DNA from: Opitutaceae bacterium
GTDB taxonomy: Bacteria > Verrucomicrobiota > Verrucomicrobiia > Opitutales > Opitutaceae
Direction: 5' to 3'
NCBI GenBank assembly: GCA_024233285.1
Contig: JACKPU010000001.1
Coordinates: forward strand, 1-64,000
Length of the DNA stretch: 64,000 bases
Every line of letters starts with the position of its first letter. Position 1 is the stretch's first letter. A program made the translations under genes and the position numbers. Of the stretch, positions 8,188 to 16,774 are shown piece by piece. Under the pieces are notes generated by a model, which searched no databases, was not told the origin of the DNA, and was given only the letters and a program-made list of their open reading frames with translations.

Positions 8188-10380
8188 TCACCGCAGGAAC
8201 GCTTCGTGGAGGCCGCCGTCGACGGTGATGACCTGACCCGTGGTCTTGCTGAGGCGCTGGCTCACGAGCAGGAAATACGCCTCGGCTTGGTCAGCCGGGG
8301 TGATCGGAGCCTTGGTGAGCGTGCGGTCGGCGTAGAACTGCGCGAGCTTGGTCGTGAGCGACTCGGTTTCCTCGTCATCCGTGTAGGGGATGTTGTATTT
8401 CGCGAGCGAACCGATGACGCGGTCGCGCGGGAACATCGCGGAGCCTTTGACGACGGTCGCGGGAGCGACGCCGTTGACGCGCACGGTCGGGGCGAGCTCG
8501 ATGGCGAGTTCGCGCACGAGGTGATTCGCGGCGGCCTTCGACGTGTCGTAAGCGACGGAACCCTTCTTCGCGACGACGGCGTTGGCCGAGGTCGTGAGGA
8601 CGAGCTGGCCCTTGAGGCCCTGTTCTTTCCACGTCTTCGCGGCTTCGTCGCCGACGATGTAGCTACCGGTGACGTTGACGCCGAAAGTGAAGGCCCACTT
8701 GTCGTCCGGGATGTGGCCGGTCGTGTCGCTCGGCCAGAAGACGCCGGCGGTGACGATGATCGAATCGAAGCCACCGTAGGCGAGCGCGACTTGGTCGAGC
8801 ATGGCGCGGACGCTGGCGCGGTCGGTGATGTTGGCGGCGAGACCGATGGCGGGACCGCAACCGGAGATGCCGGAACCGGCGACGCCGATGCCTTGGCCGA
8901 GCTTGGCGGTGATTTCCTTGGCGGTGGCCTCGGCGGATTCGGCCTTCATGTCCACGCACACGAGGTTGGCGCCTTCGGGCGCGAGCCGGTGGGCGGTCTC
9001 CTTGCCGATGCCGGAACCGGCGCCGATGATGACGACGGTCTGGCGGGCGAGTTCCTTCTCGGCGGGCATGCGCTTGAGCTTCGCCTCTTCGAGCAACCAG
9101 TATTCAATGTCGAACGCTTCCTGCTGCGGCAGGGCGATGTATTTATCAATCGCCTCGGCACCGCGCATGACTTCAACGGCGCAGTTGTAGAATTCGGCCG
9201 TGACGCGCGACTCGGACTTGTCCTTGCCCCACGCGATCATGCCGAGACCGGGGATGAGCACGACGGTCGGGTTCGGATCGCGCATGGCCGGCGAGTTGGC
9301 GTGTTTGCACTTCGCGTAATAGGCGGCGTAGTCCTTGCGATAGGCTTCAAGGCCGGCGGTGAGCTTGGCCTTGAGCGACGCGAGGTCCTCGGCCTGCGGA
9401 TTCCAATCCACGTAGAGCGGCTTGATCTTGGTGCGCAGGAAGTGGTCGGGGCAGCTGGTGCCGAGCTCGGCGAGACGCGGGGCGTCCTTCGAATTGACGA
9501 AGCGCAGGATCTTTTCGTCGTCCTGAATCGTGCCGATGAAACGCTTCTGTTGCGAGACCTGGCCGCGGAGCCAAGGGAGAATCGAAGCGAAGGTCGCGCG
9601 GCGCTTCGTTTCGTCGAGCGTCTGGTATTTCGCGCCGCCGAAGGCCGCGGCGTCGCCGCCCTTCTCCGCATATTTCTTTTCGATGTAGGCGGCGGCCTTT
9701 TCGATGCAATCGAGCGTGTAGGTGTAGCAGGCCTTTTCTTCGTCGTCCCACGAGATGAAGCCGTGCTGGCCCATCATGATGGACTTCACCTTCGGGTTGG
9801 CCGCGCAGATTTCTTGCATGGCGAGGCCGAGTTCGAAGCCGGGGCGCATCCACTTCACGTAGGCCATTTCACCGCCGAAGATTTCCTGCGTGAGCTTTTC
9901 GCAGTTGGCGGAGGCCGCGATCGAGATGATCGCGTTGGGGTGCATGTGATCGACGAACTTCGCCGGGATGAAGCTGTGCAGCGGCGTGTCGATGGAGGAC
10001 GCGCGTGGGTTCAGGTTGAACGTGGTGTGGGTATACATCGCCACCATGTCGTCCTCGGCCTGTGACTTGAGGCCCTTGTCCTTGCGCGCGGCGTAAACCT
10101 TCTGCAGCGCGATCAGCTTGTCTTGGTAGAGCGACGAGAAGTTCTCGCGCTTGGAGGTGCGGAGGTCGCCGCCGGAGCCCTTGACCCAGAGCACTTCGAC
10201 GTTTTCGCCGGAAAGCGGATCCTTTTCGGAGAGCTTGGACGACGTGTTGCCGCCGCCGGTGTTGGTGATGCGCTGGTCGCTGCCGAGAAGGTTGGAGCGA
10301 TAAACAAGGCGCTCCACCTGATCGAGCGACGCGGCTTTGGCGTCATCCCAGAGATAATTCACGTATTGGTAGGTTTTCAT
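8188..10380 (-). CDS. rhaEW: Bifunctional rhamnulose-1-phosphate aldolase / short-chain dehydrogenase
   Basis: A 730-residue fusion. Residues 1-430 are a class II (zinc) aldolase: 'NTGGGNTSSK' and 'KGSGGDLRTS' bind phosphate, 'DHMHPNAI' supplies His ligands and 'GQHGFISW' closes the site. From about 450 a short-chain dehydrogenase begins with 'VIIGAGSGIG' (NAD binding) and has a catalytic 'YDTSK'. The family splits rhamnulose 1-phosphate into dihydroxyacetone phosphate and L-lactaldehyde and oxidises the aldehyde to L-lactate, as in Bacillus RhaEW. Linking both activities avoids free lactaldehyde. It is followed upstream on the same strand by a second class II aldolase gene 17 bp away, so they form an operon. 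Confidence 0.92.
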   Translation of the reverse strand: MKTYQYVNYLWDDAKAASLDQVERLVYRSNLLGSDQRITNTGGGNTSSKLSEKDPLSGENVEVLWVKGSGGDLRTSKRENFSSLYQDKLIALQKVYAARKDKGLKSQAEDDMVAMYTHTTFNLNPRASSIDTPLHSFIPAKFVDHMHPNAIISIAASANCEKLTQEIFGGEMAYVKWMRPGFELGLAMQEICAANPKVKSIMMGQHGFISWDDEEKACYTYTLDCIEKAAAYIEKKYAEKGGDAAAFGGAKYQTLDETKRRATFASILPWLRGQVSQQKRFIGTIQDDEKILRFVNSKDAPRLAELGTSCPDHFLRTKIKPLYVDWNPQAEDLASLKAKLTAGLEAYRKDYAAYYAKCKHANSPAMRDPNPTVVLIPGLGMIAWGKDKSESRVTAEFYNCAVEVMRGAEAIDKYIALPQQEAFDIEYWLLEEAKLKRMPAEKELARQTVVIIGAGSGIGKETAHRLAPEGANLVCVDMKAESAEATAKEITAKLGQGIGVAGSGISGCGPAIGLAANITDRASVRAMLDQVALAYGGFDSIIVTAGVFWPSDTTGHIPDDKWAFTFGVNVTGSYIVGDEAAKTWKEQGLKGQLVLTTSANAVVAKKGSVAYDTSKAAANHLVRELAIELAPTVRVNGVAPATVVKGSAMFPRDRVIGSLAKYNIPYTDDEETESLTTKLAQFYADRTLTKAPITPADQAEAYFLLVSQRLSKTTGQVITVDGGLHEAFLR

Positions 10381-10397
10381 AATAAGACGGAGGGTTT

Positions 10398-11159
10398 TTA
10401 GCGAAGGCCGAGGACCTTCTCACGGTAGTGTTCGTCGGGGCGGCCGGCAATGCGCGCGACCGTGGCGGCGGAAAGAAAACGCGGCGAACCCAGGGTGGTC
10501 GCGCGGGTGAACGTTTCGGCCGCCTTGACCGCCATGAGCGTGGCGGCCAGCACGGCCTGCGGGGTGCCGCCGAGCGCGATGAGCCCGTGATTTTCGAGCA
10601 GGATCACACGCGGCGAACGGGCGGTGCGTTTGATAAACGCGGTGACGGCGCGGCGGATCGCCTGCGCGAGTTTCAGCCCGGGATCGACGTAGGGCACGAC
10701 GACGAACTCGCCGCCGCAGCACACGATCTCGTCCGGGCACATGCGCTTGGTTGCAAAGACCTTGGTGTGACGCGCGGTGCAGAGAATGCCGTTGACCGCG
10801 ATCGGATGCGTGTGCCCGACAAAATTGACGCCGGGCAACGTGAGCAGCCACCCGTGAAACATCGCCTCGACCGAAGGCTTGCGCGCCTTGGTATCGACGC
10901 GCGCTGCGAGCAGCGCCTCGTCCACCTCGGCATCGGTCATCTGCTTCGCGTCGAGCGCCGGCACGAGCCCGTCAAACCGACACTCGGTCACCGCCTTGGC
11001 GGCGAGCGTGGCGAGATTGGAGCCGCTGGCCTTGACGACAAACGTCGTGTCGGAAACCCGGGCGGAAGTGTTGCCCTCGCCCAAAATGGCCAAGTGACGT
11101 TCCTCCCTTCCGAGTTGATGGGAAAGGTCGAGGAGTGGCGCGATCACGGGGTTTGGCAT
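10398..11159 (-). CDS. Class II aldolase/adducin family protein
   Basis: A 253-residue stand-alone class II aldolase domain. It shows 'LGEGNTSAR' (phosphate loop), 'KASGSNL', 'FVGHTHPIAVNG' with the zinc His pair and 'LLENHGLIALG' with the third His. The ATG at 11159 was chosen because the upstream extension is not family-like. It is transcribed ahead of rhaEW. It may act on another deoxyketose phosphate (for example fuculose or ribulose phosphate) or be a decarboxylase-like relative; the acid/base residue cannot be settled by eye. An inverted repeat 27 bp upstream of its start may control the two-gene operon. Confidence 0.8.
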   Translation of the reverse strand: MPNPVIAPLLDLSHQLGREERHLAILGEGNTSARVSDTTFVVKASGSNLATLAAKAVTECRFDGLVPALDAKQMTDAEVDEALLAARVDTKARKPSVEAMFHGWLLTLPGVNFVGHTHPIAVNGILCTARHTKVFATKRMCPDEIVCCGGEFVVVPYVDPGLKLAQAIRRAVTAFIKRTARSPRVILLENHGLIALGGTPQAVLAATLMAVKAAETFTRATTLGSPRFLSAATVARIAGRPDEHYREKVLGLR

Positions 11160-11185
11160 GTCGGGGAAAACCAGAAAATGATAGA

Positions 11186-11207
11186 TTTTGGTAGATTTCC
11201 ACCAAAA
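11186..11207. promoter_or_regulatory. Inverted repeat upstream of class II aldolase-rhaEW operon
   Basis: TTTTGGT-agatttcc-ACCAAAA is a perfect 7-bp inverted repeat with an 8-bp spacer. It lies 27-48 bp upstream of the aldolase start in an AT-rich patch, where a repressor would overlap the promoter. Its half-site differs from the AGTAACC sites at 1.9 kb, so a different regulator is likely. Confidence 0.5.
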
Positions 11208-11280
11208 ACTTTCAGCGTCGCGGAAACGTGACGGTTTTACGGACAAGACAGTCCGAGAAACCAGACTGCCGCTGCATGGG

Positions 11281-11314
11281 ATGTAGGGCGGGGATTCCGA
11301 TCCCCGCCCTACAT
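11281..11314. repeat. REP-like palindrome downstream of panC
   Basis: ATGTAGGGCGGGGAT, loop tccg, ATCCCCGCCCTACAT is a perfect 15-bp stem. It sits 4 bp beyond the panC stop codon and behaves as an intergenic hairpin, related in sequence to those at 949-979 and 18639-18665. No long T-run follows, so its role as terminator is uncertain. Confidence 0.65.
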
Positions 11315-11318
11315 TACT

Positions 11319-12161
11319 CTACAGCAACATGTTATCGATCAGCCGCGTCTCGTCGATCCATGCAGAGATTGCCATGAGGCATTCGCCGGGGACGACGTCG
11401 CGCACCGGCTCCATGGTGATCGGGTTGACGATGGAGATATAGATGACGCGCACGCGGCGTTGTTGTCCGAGGATATGAGTGGCCTCGGCGATGAGCCGGT
11501 CGGGGCTGCGCACCCCGGAGGCCGCCATCTCCTTGGCCTTGGTCAAAGCGTGAAAAAGGGACAGCGCGTCCTGGCGCAGGCTGGGCGTGAAATCGCGATT
11601 GCTCAGCCCGCAGGCGAGTCCATCCGGATCGCGCACGGTCGGCACGACGACGACTTCGGCCCCGAATTCGAGATCGCGAATCATTTTGCGCACGACGGCG
11701 GCGCGCTGCGCGGTCTTCTGGCCAAAATAGACAGAACGCGGTTGCACGAGGTTGAGCAGCTTGGCCGTGAGCGTGGTCACGCCGCGAAAATGCGCCGGCC
11801 GCGAGATACCACAAAGCGGCTTGGCCAGCATTTCCTCGGCCACGTAGGTCGAGTAGCCGGCCGGATAGATCGTCTCGGTCGGCGGCGCGAACACCACCGT
11901 CGCGCCGGCTTCCTCGCACAACTGGCGATCCGCCGCGACGTCCTGTGGATAGTTGGACATGAGCTCGCTGGGAGCAAATTGCAGCGGATTGAGAAAGGTG
12001 GCGACCACCACGATCTCGGCCTGCTCGGCGGCGGCGCGAATCAGAGCCGCCTGACCGGCGTGCAATCCGCCCATGGTCGGCACGAGGGCGACATCGCGGT
12101 TTTCGGCGCGCCAAGTGGCGGCCAGCTGCTTCATTTCCGGGACGGTCTCGACGATTTGCAT
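11319..12161 (-). CDS. panC: Pantoate--beta-alanine ligase, with altered HxGH motif
   Basis: The 280-residue product aligns over its whole length with PanC, which makes pantothenate from pantoate, beta-alanine and ATP in the cytoplasm. Visible family blocks are 'VPTMGGLH' (27-34), 'NPLQF', 'CGISRPAHFRGV', 'LVQPRSVYFGQK' and 'VPTVRDPDGLA'. The HxGH nucleotidyl motif is His34-Ala-Gly-Gln37, so the second His (His37 in E. coli) is replaced by Gln, and 'SSRN' reads 'LSNRD'. These are unusual for a working PanC. The gene is divergent from dapL. It may be a divergent but active enzyme or a paralogue with a new substrate. Confidence 0.85.
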   Translation of the reverse strand: MQIVETVPEMKQLAATWRAENRDVALVPTMGGLHAGQAALIRAAAEQAEIVVVATFLNPLQFAPSELMSNYPQDVAADRQLCEEAGATVVFAPPTETIYPAGYSTYVAEEMLAKPLCGISRPAHFRGVTTLTAKLLNLVQPRSVYFGQKTAQRAAVVRKMIRDLEFGAEVVVVPTVRDPDGLACGLSNRDFTPSLRQDALSLFHALTKAKEMAASGVRSPDRLIAEATHILGQQRRVRVIYISIVNPITMEPVRDVVPGECLMAISAWIDETRLIDNMLL

Positions 12162-12292
12162 GGGGAGATGACGCGTTCGGACAACGTCGGGCTTGAACTA
12201 AGGTCAGCGCGGCGGTTTGTTCAAGTTTTTCGCTTCGCCTCAGTCTCACTGGGGACGAAGGCTGGGCCATTCCCCTTTCCAATTATACACCC

Positions 12293-13516
12293 ATGATCAG
12301 AATCAACGAAAACTACACCAAGCTGAAGGCTTCCTATCTTTTCAGCGACATCGCCAAGCGCGTTAACGCCTACACCGCGGCCAATCCCGACAAGCCGATC
12401 ATCAAGCTCGGCATCGGCGACGTCACCGAACCCCTCCCTTCCGTTTGCGTTGAGGCGTTGCACAAGGCGACCGACGAAATGGCGGATCGCGCGACCTTCA
12501 AGGGCTACGGTCCGGAACAAGGTTATGATTTTCTTCGCGAAGCCATCGCCAAAAACGATTACGCGGCCCGCGGCTGTGCGATCGCGGCTGACGAAATCTT
12601 CGTGTCTGACGGCTCGAAGTGCGACTGCGGCAACATCCAGGAAATCTTCGGCACCGACATCCGCCTCGCGATTCCCGATCCGGTTTATCCCGTTTACGTC
12701 GACACCAACGTCATGGCCGGTCGCACCGGCGCCAACGTGGACGGACGCTACGACGGCGTCACTTATCTCGAAAGCACGCCGGCCAACGGCTACGTGCCCT
12801 CGATTCCCGCGACCGGCGCGGACCTGATCTACCTGTGTTTCCCCAACAACCCGACCGGCGCGGTTGCCACCAAGCAGCAGCTGGCCGACTGGGTGGCCTA
12901 CGCGAAGCAGCACCAGGCCATCATCCTCTTCGACTCCGCTTACGAAGCCTTCATTCGCGATCCGGAAATCCCGCGCTCGATTTATGAAATCGAAGGCGCG
13001 CGCGATGTCGCGATCGAGTTCCGCAGCTTCTCCAAGATCGCCGGCTTCACCGGCACGCGCTGCGCCTACACCGTCGTGCCGAAGTCGCTCAAGGCCTTCG
13101 ATTCCGCCGGCAAGGAGCACTCCGTGCACGCGCTCTGGAACCGCCGCCACACGACCAAGTTCAACGGCGTCGCCTATCCGATCCAGAAGGCCGCCGCCGC
13201 GATTTACACCGACGCCGGCAAGGCCCAGACCAAGGAGCTCTGCGACTTCTACCTCGGCAACGCCAAGCTCATCCGGGATGCCATGACCTCACTCGGCTAC
13301 TCCTGCATCGGCGGCGACAACGCTCCCTACATCTGGATCAACACCGGCAAGGACTCCTGGGCGTTCTTCGATGACCTGCTCAACAAAGCCCAGGTGGTTT
13401 GCACGCCCGGCGCCGGGTTCGGCAAGTGCGGCGAGGGCCATGTGCGTATCAGTGCGTTCAACTCGCGCGCCAACGTCGAGACCGCGCTCGCCCGCATCGC
13501 CAAGGCGCTGAGCTGA
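12293..13516 (+). CDS. dapL: LL-diaminopimelate aminotransferase
   Basis: A 407-residue class I/II PLP aminotransferase. It begins 'MIRINENYTKLKASYLFSDI', the DapL hallmark, and has 'FKGYGPEQGYDFLR', 'FVSDGSKCD', 'YLCFPNNPTGA' and the PLP-lysine segment 'RSFSKIAGFTGTR'. It converts tetrahydrodipicolinate directly to LL-2,6-diaminopimelate, a short route to lysine and peptidoglycan used by Chlamydiae, Verrucomicrobia and plants. That use supports the proposed phylum. The start ATG follows an AT-containing leader of about 130 bp shared with divergent panC. I see no lysine riboswitch there. Confidence 0.95.
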   Translation: MIRINENYTKLKASYLFSDIAKRVNAYTAANPDKPIIKLGIGDVTEPLPSVCVEALHKATDEMADRATFKGYGPEQGYDFLREAIAKNDYAARGCAIAADEIFVSDGSKCDCGNIQEIFGTDIRLAIPDPVYPVYVDTNVMAGRTGANVDGRYDGVTYLESTPANGYVPSIPATGADLIYLCFPNNPTGAVATKQQLADWVAYAKQHQAIILFDSAYEAFIRDPEIPRSIYEIEGARDVAIEFRSFSKIAGFTGTRCAYTVVPKSLKAFDSAGKEHSVHALWNRRHTTKFNGVAYPIQKAAAAIYTDAGKAQTKELCDFYLGNAKLIRDAMTSLGYSCIGGDNAPYIWINTGKDSWAFFDDLLNKAQVVCTPGAGFGKCGEGHVRISAFNSRANVETALARIAKALS

Positions 13517-13569
13517 ATCCGAGTTGAACACTCATCGCGATTTCCATCCCACCCCAAGGTGATTTCATC

Positions 13570-14307
13570 ATGATCGAAATCCCTTGGGGCGAATGGGCCG
13601 TCCTGCTGCTCATTTTCGCGGTGGCCGCCCTGGCCCAAGGGGTGCTGGGCTTCGCCTTCGGCATCGTGGCGATGACCCTGCTGCCGTTCGTGATGGATTT
13701 TCGCGACGCGGTCATGTTGCTGGCCGTGCTCAATGCCGCCGTCATGCTGTTCGCACTCTACTGGCAGCGCAGTTCGTTCCGGTGGGGTGATGCACGCTAC
13801 CTCCTGATCGGTGCGCTGATCGGGATTCCCGCGGGCTCCTACTTGGTCGGAACGCTTTCCGATCGGGTGCTCTATCTCATTCTCGGCGGCTCCATGCTTT
13901 ACATCAGCATCAGCCATTTCGTGCGCAGAAACCAAACGGCGCGTCCGGTTGCGCACGGTCAGGAACTGCTGATCGGCACCGCATCGGGTTTGCTGGCGGC
14001 GGGATTCAACATGGGCGGCCCTCCGCTGGTCGCTTACATCTATTCGCGCGAATGGTCACTCGCCCAAGCCAAGGCCGTGCTCGCGTCGTGCTTCGTGGTG
14101 ACCGGCGTGTCGCGGCTCGGTTTCATCGGTCTCTCCGGTGTGGACTTGCCGGCCATCCTCAAACTCGCGGCCACCCTCGTGGTGCCGACCGTGGTGATTC
14201 TGTGGGCCGGGATCAAAATCGGCCACCGCGTGCCGCAACAGTGGTTGCGCCCGGGCGTATTCGTCTATCTCGGGATCGTCGGTCTCTACTACCTGTTGTT
14301 CAGGTAG
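13570..14307 (+). CDS. TauE/SafE family (TSUP) membrane permease
   Basis: A 245-residue protein with seven to eight hydrophobic segments and the two half-repeat motifs of the family: 'ALAQGVLGFAFGIVA' at the N-terminus and 'GLLAAGFNMGGPPLVAYI' in the middle. TSUP proteins export or import small organosulfur or other anions (sulfite, taurine, sulfoacetate) across the inner membrane. Substrate cannot be inferred from the neighbours. It lies 53 bp after dapL and converges with the MCE operon, with only 10 bp between stop codons. Confidence 0.85.
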   Translation: MIEIPWGEWAVLLLIFAVAALAQGVLGFAFGIVAMTLLPFVMDFRDAVMLLAVLNAAVMLFALYWQRSSFRWGDARYLLIGALIGIPAGSYLVGTLSDRVLYLILGGSMLYISISHFVRRNQTARPVAHGQELLIGTASGLLAAGFNMGGPPLVAYIYSREWSLAQAKAVLASCFVVTGVSRLGFIGLSGVDLPAILKLAATLVVPTVVILWAGIKIGHRVPQQWLRPGVFVYLGIVGLYYLLFR

Positions 14308-14317
14308 GTGAACGCGA

Positions 14318-14938
14318 TCAACGAGCCGGCAACGCCGCCAGGATTTCGTCGCCAAGCGAGCCCACGGCCTTGCTCAGGGCCTGCACGAGCGCGCCGTAAT
14401 CGCGGCCATCCCATGCGACTTCCAACGGTCCAACCGTCCGTCGGGAGACCAGCTTGCCCTCCGCGGATGGCGCGGTGATTTCCACCACGGCCGCGAATCG
14501 GGCGACCGTCAAGCCGCCCTGGCTAACGCCTTCACAACGATTGATCGTGATCGCCACGTCAAAGTCGCGGTCCTGATCAAACGGAAAACCTTCGGTAAAC
14601 ACGCGACCGACCCGCGGGTTCGCCAGCAGATGATTGCGCACCAGCCGGGCCACGCCGTCCTCTAACGGTTCAGCCCAACGCGCATAATCGTTGTAAGTGA
14701 GCTCGTTCTCGCCGCGCCGAATCACAATCGAGCCCTTCTCCAAATAAGGCGGCAGGATGATCTTTTTCAGCCCGAGCTTGAGTCCATTCTCCGTCGGCGT
14801 CGCCGAGACGGGCGAGCCGGCCAGCACATAGTAACGTGTGAGGTCGGCCTGCGGCTCCGGCACGACCGAGCACCCCGCCAGCGCCAGCAGGCCCGCGAGC
14901 AAGATCCAGTGAGCGGCAAATCGAGTCTTCATGATCAT
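14318..14938 (-). CDS. ABC-type transport auxiliary lipoprotein (PqiC-like)
   Basis: The 206-residue product begins with a lipoprotein signal ending 'LLALAGC', so Cys about residue 23 would be lipidated. The mature part has 'LTRYYVLAG', 'IILPPYLEKGSIVIRRGENE' and 'YARWAEPLEDGVARLVRNHL', the classic blocks of the PqiC/YmbA family. It probably sits in the outer membrane and connects to the periplasmic MCE protein, bridging lipid transport. Its ATG overlaps the MCE stop codon by 4 bp (ATGA), so the two are translationally coupled. Confidence 0.88.
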   Translation of the reverse strand: MIMKTRFAAHWILLAGLLALAGCSVVPEPQADLTRYYVLAGSPVSATPTENGLKLGLKKIILPPYLEKGSIVIRRGENELTYNDYARWAEPLEDGVARLVRNHLLANPRVGRVFTEGFPFDQDRDFDVAITINRCEGVSQGGLTVARFAAVVEITAPSAEGKLVSRRTVGPLEVAWDGRDYGALVQALSKAVGSLGDEILAALPAR

Positions 14939-15936
14939 TCGGGTTGTTTGCGTCCGGCGAGCAGCGCCTGCGGATTGCGTTCGAGAAAGTCAGCCAGGCG
15001 CTGCACGGCTTCGGCGGCGGCGGTGAGCTTCGCGAAAGCCTCGCCGGATTCCGCACCCAGATTATGCTGGGCGTTGATAAACTTGCGCAGGGTTTGCGAC
15101 GCGGCGTTAAAGGCCTCGAGCGTCGCCTTGGTTTGATCGAGCGTTTCGTTGAGACGGGCGGCCGTGGGCTCAACCTGCCCGTCGAGCTTGCCGACGAGAT
15201 GCTTCAGTTCGAGGGCGGCGCCGTTGAGATTCGCAATCGTGTCCTTCACCTCCGGCGAGGCGGTGAGCGTGTTGATGGAGTCGGCCGCCGCCGTCCACTT
15301 GGCCACGAGTTGCTCGAGCTCCAGTTGGTTGAGCTGCCCGCGCGCATCCGTAATGAAGCCGCGCAGTTCCTTCGCGAGGCCGACGAAATCGACGCCTTTG
15401 ATGTTGGTCAGGATCTCGGAAAAGTTCGCCTGGAATTCGGAGAACGTCGAGGGGACGTAGGGCACGACCGCATATTTTTCGTCGGCCGATCGGCTGACAA
15501 ACGGATACTCCTGCGGATCCATGAAGCCCAGTTCCACGTAAAGCAAACCGGTCGCCAGGCCGATCACACCGATCTGCGCCCGCAGGCCGTCGTCGATCAG
15601 GCGCTGCAGGACTTCGCGGTTCGTGACATCGAGCTCGCTGTCGAGGCCATCCTTGATGACGTTGCGATTGAACTCGCACACCACCCGGACGACCGACTGT
15701 TTGCGCGCCTGATCAAAGCGGACATTGAGATCCACCACGCGACCGACGCGCACGCCGCTCAACTTGACCGGCGAGCCGAGATCGAGCCCGCTGATGGACT
15801 CGTCAAAGAAAACGACGAAGCGCTGCGGTTTGGAAAACAGACTGAAGCTGCCGAAGGAAAGCAGTGCGATCACCCCGAGCGCACAGGCTCCGATCACGAA
15901 TGCGCCGACGATGGCGGGACTGACCTTGGTTTTCAC
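14935..15936 (-). CDS. MCE/MlaD family lipid-transport protein
   Basis: A 333-residue protein with one N-terminal membrane anchor ('GAFVIGACALGVIALLSFG') followed by an MCE domain ('FFDESISGLDLGSPVKLSGV' and 'RVGRVVDLNV') and a long helical C-terminal region, as in PqiB- and Mce-type proteins that form a needle or tunnel across the periplasm. It starts with GTG. It is the substrate-binding part of the four-gene ABC system here, carrying phospholipids or other hydrophobic molecules between the membranes. Confidence 0.9.
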   Translation of the reverse strand: MKTKVSPAIVGAFVIGACALGVIALLSFGSFSLFSKPQRFVVFFDESISGLDLGSPVKLSGVRVGRVVDLNVRFDQARKQSVVRVVCEFNRNVIKDGLDSELDVTNREVLQRLIDDGLRAQIGVIGLATGLLYVELGFMDPQEYPFVSRSADEKYAVVPYVPSTFSEFQANFSEILTNIKGVDFVGLAKELRGFITDARGQLNQLELEQLVAKWTAAADSINTLTASPEVKDTIANLNGAALELKHLVGKLDGQVEPTAARLNETLDQTKATLEAFNAASQTLRKFINAQHNLGAESGEAFAKLTAAAEAVQRLADFLERNPQALLAGRKQPE

Positions 15937-15994
15937 GTGAATTGGTGTTTAGGCGGATTTGGGAAAATGGACAGACTTAATCATAAAAGCGGCG

Positions 15995-16771
15995 TCACAT
16001 CTGGTTTTCCACGCGATCCCCGCGGTGGAGAAATTCGGTCACGCGACGGTCCTTGCTGCCGCGGGCCAGTTCAAGCGGCGCCCCGCCGGCAATGATGCCT
16101 TGCTCGGCTTTGTCGAGCATGATGACCCGGTCGGCGATGCTGAAGATCGAAGCGAGTTCGTGGGAAACGACCACCAGCGTGGTGCCGAACAGCTCGCGAA
16201 TCTGCGTGACGAGCTCATCGAGCTTGCGCGATGTGATCGGGTCGAGCCCGGCGGACGGTTCATCCAGGAACACGATCTGCGGATCGAGCGCCAGCGCCCG
16301 GGCGAGGCCGGCGCGCTTCTTCATGCCGCCGCTGATTTCGGATGGATAGTAATCTTCAAAACCCGTGAGGCCGACCTGGGTGAGTTTGAGCGTGGCAATT
16401 TCCTCGATCTCGCGGCGGGTCAGCGACGTGTATTCCTCCAGCGGCAGGGCCACGTTTTCCCGCAAGGTGAGCGAACTCCACAAAGCCGCGCTTTGATAAA
16501 GCACGCCGAAGGTTTTGAGCCGTTCGCGCCGTCCGGCGATGTCGGCATGATCGATCTTCTGGCCGAAGAACCGCACCTCGCCGCCGAGCGGACGGTTGAT
16601 GCCGATGAGGTTCTTGAGCAGCGTGCTTTTGCCACACCCGGACCCACCGATGATGAAGAATATTTCGCCCGGCTGCACTTGGAACGAAACGTCTTTCAGC
16701 ACCGTGAGCTCTTCATAGCCACAAGTCAGGCCGTTGACTTCGATGGCGGGTAGATTGTGCGAATCGGCCAT
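15995..16771 (-). CDS. ABC transporter ATPase, MlaF type
   Basis: A 258-residue ABC ATPase with Walker A 'IIGGSGCGKSTLLKNL', Q-loop in 'LYQSAALWSSLTLRENV', signature 'SGGMKKRAGLARAL' and Walker B 'IVFLDEPSAGLD'. The 'GMKKRAGLARA' variant is characteristic of MlaF/Ttg2A enzymes that drive MCE lipid transport. It lies 3 bp after the permease gene and 58 bp before the MCE gene, in one operon. The inner-membrane permease next door is its partner. Confidence 0.92.
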   Translation of the reverse strand: MADSHNLPAIEVNGLTCGYEELTVLKDVSFQVQPGEIFFIIGGSGCGKSTLLKNLIGINRPLGGEVRFFGQKIDHADIAGRRERLKTFGVLYQSAALWSSLTLRENVALPLEEYTSLTRREIEEIATLKLTQVGLTGFEDYYPSEISGGMKKRAGLARALALDPQIVFLDEPSAGLDPITSRKLDELVTQIRELFGTTLVVVSHELASIFSIADRVIMLDKAEQGIIAGGAPLELARGSKDRRVTEFLHRGDRVENQM

Positions 16772-16774
16772 GGT

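Noticed and set aside
8206..10065. A 619-codon open frame on the plus strand opposite rhaEW
   Set aside because: It is the antisense shadow of a GC-rich gene: composition is Gly/Asp/Arg-biased, it has no family motifs, and the opposite strand has a complete aldolase-dehydrogenase.
1..11246. A bacterial microcompartment locus for rhamnose/fucose as in some Planctomycetes and Verrucomicrobia
   Set aside because: No shell-protein genes are present; the RhaEW fusion gives a route without a compartment.
12162..12292. A lysine riboswitch ahead of dapL
   Set aside because: No lysine-aptamer core is visible; only a weak CTTGAAC/GTTCAAG inverted repeat with a T-run.
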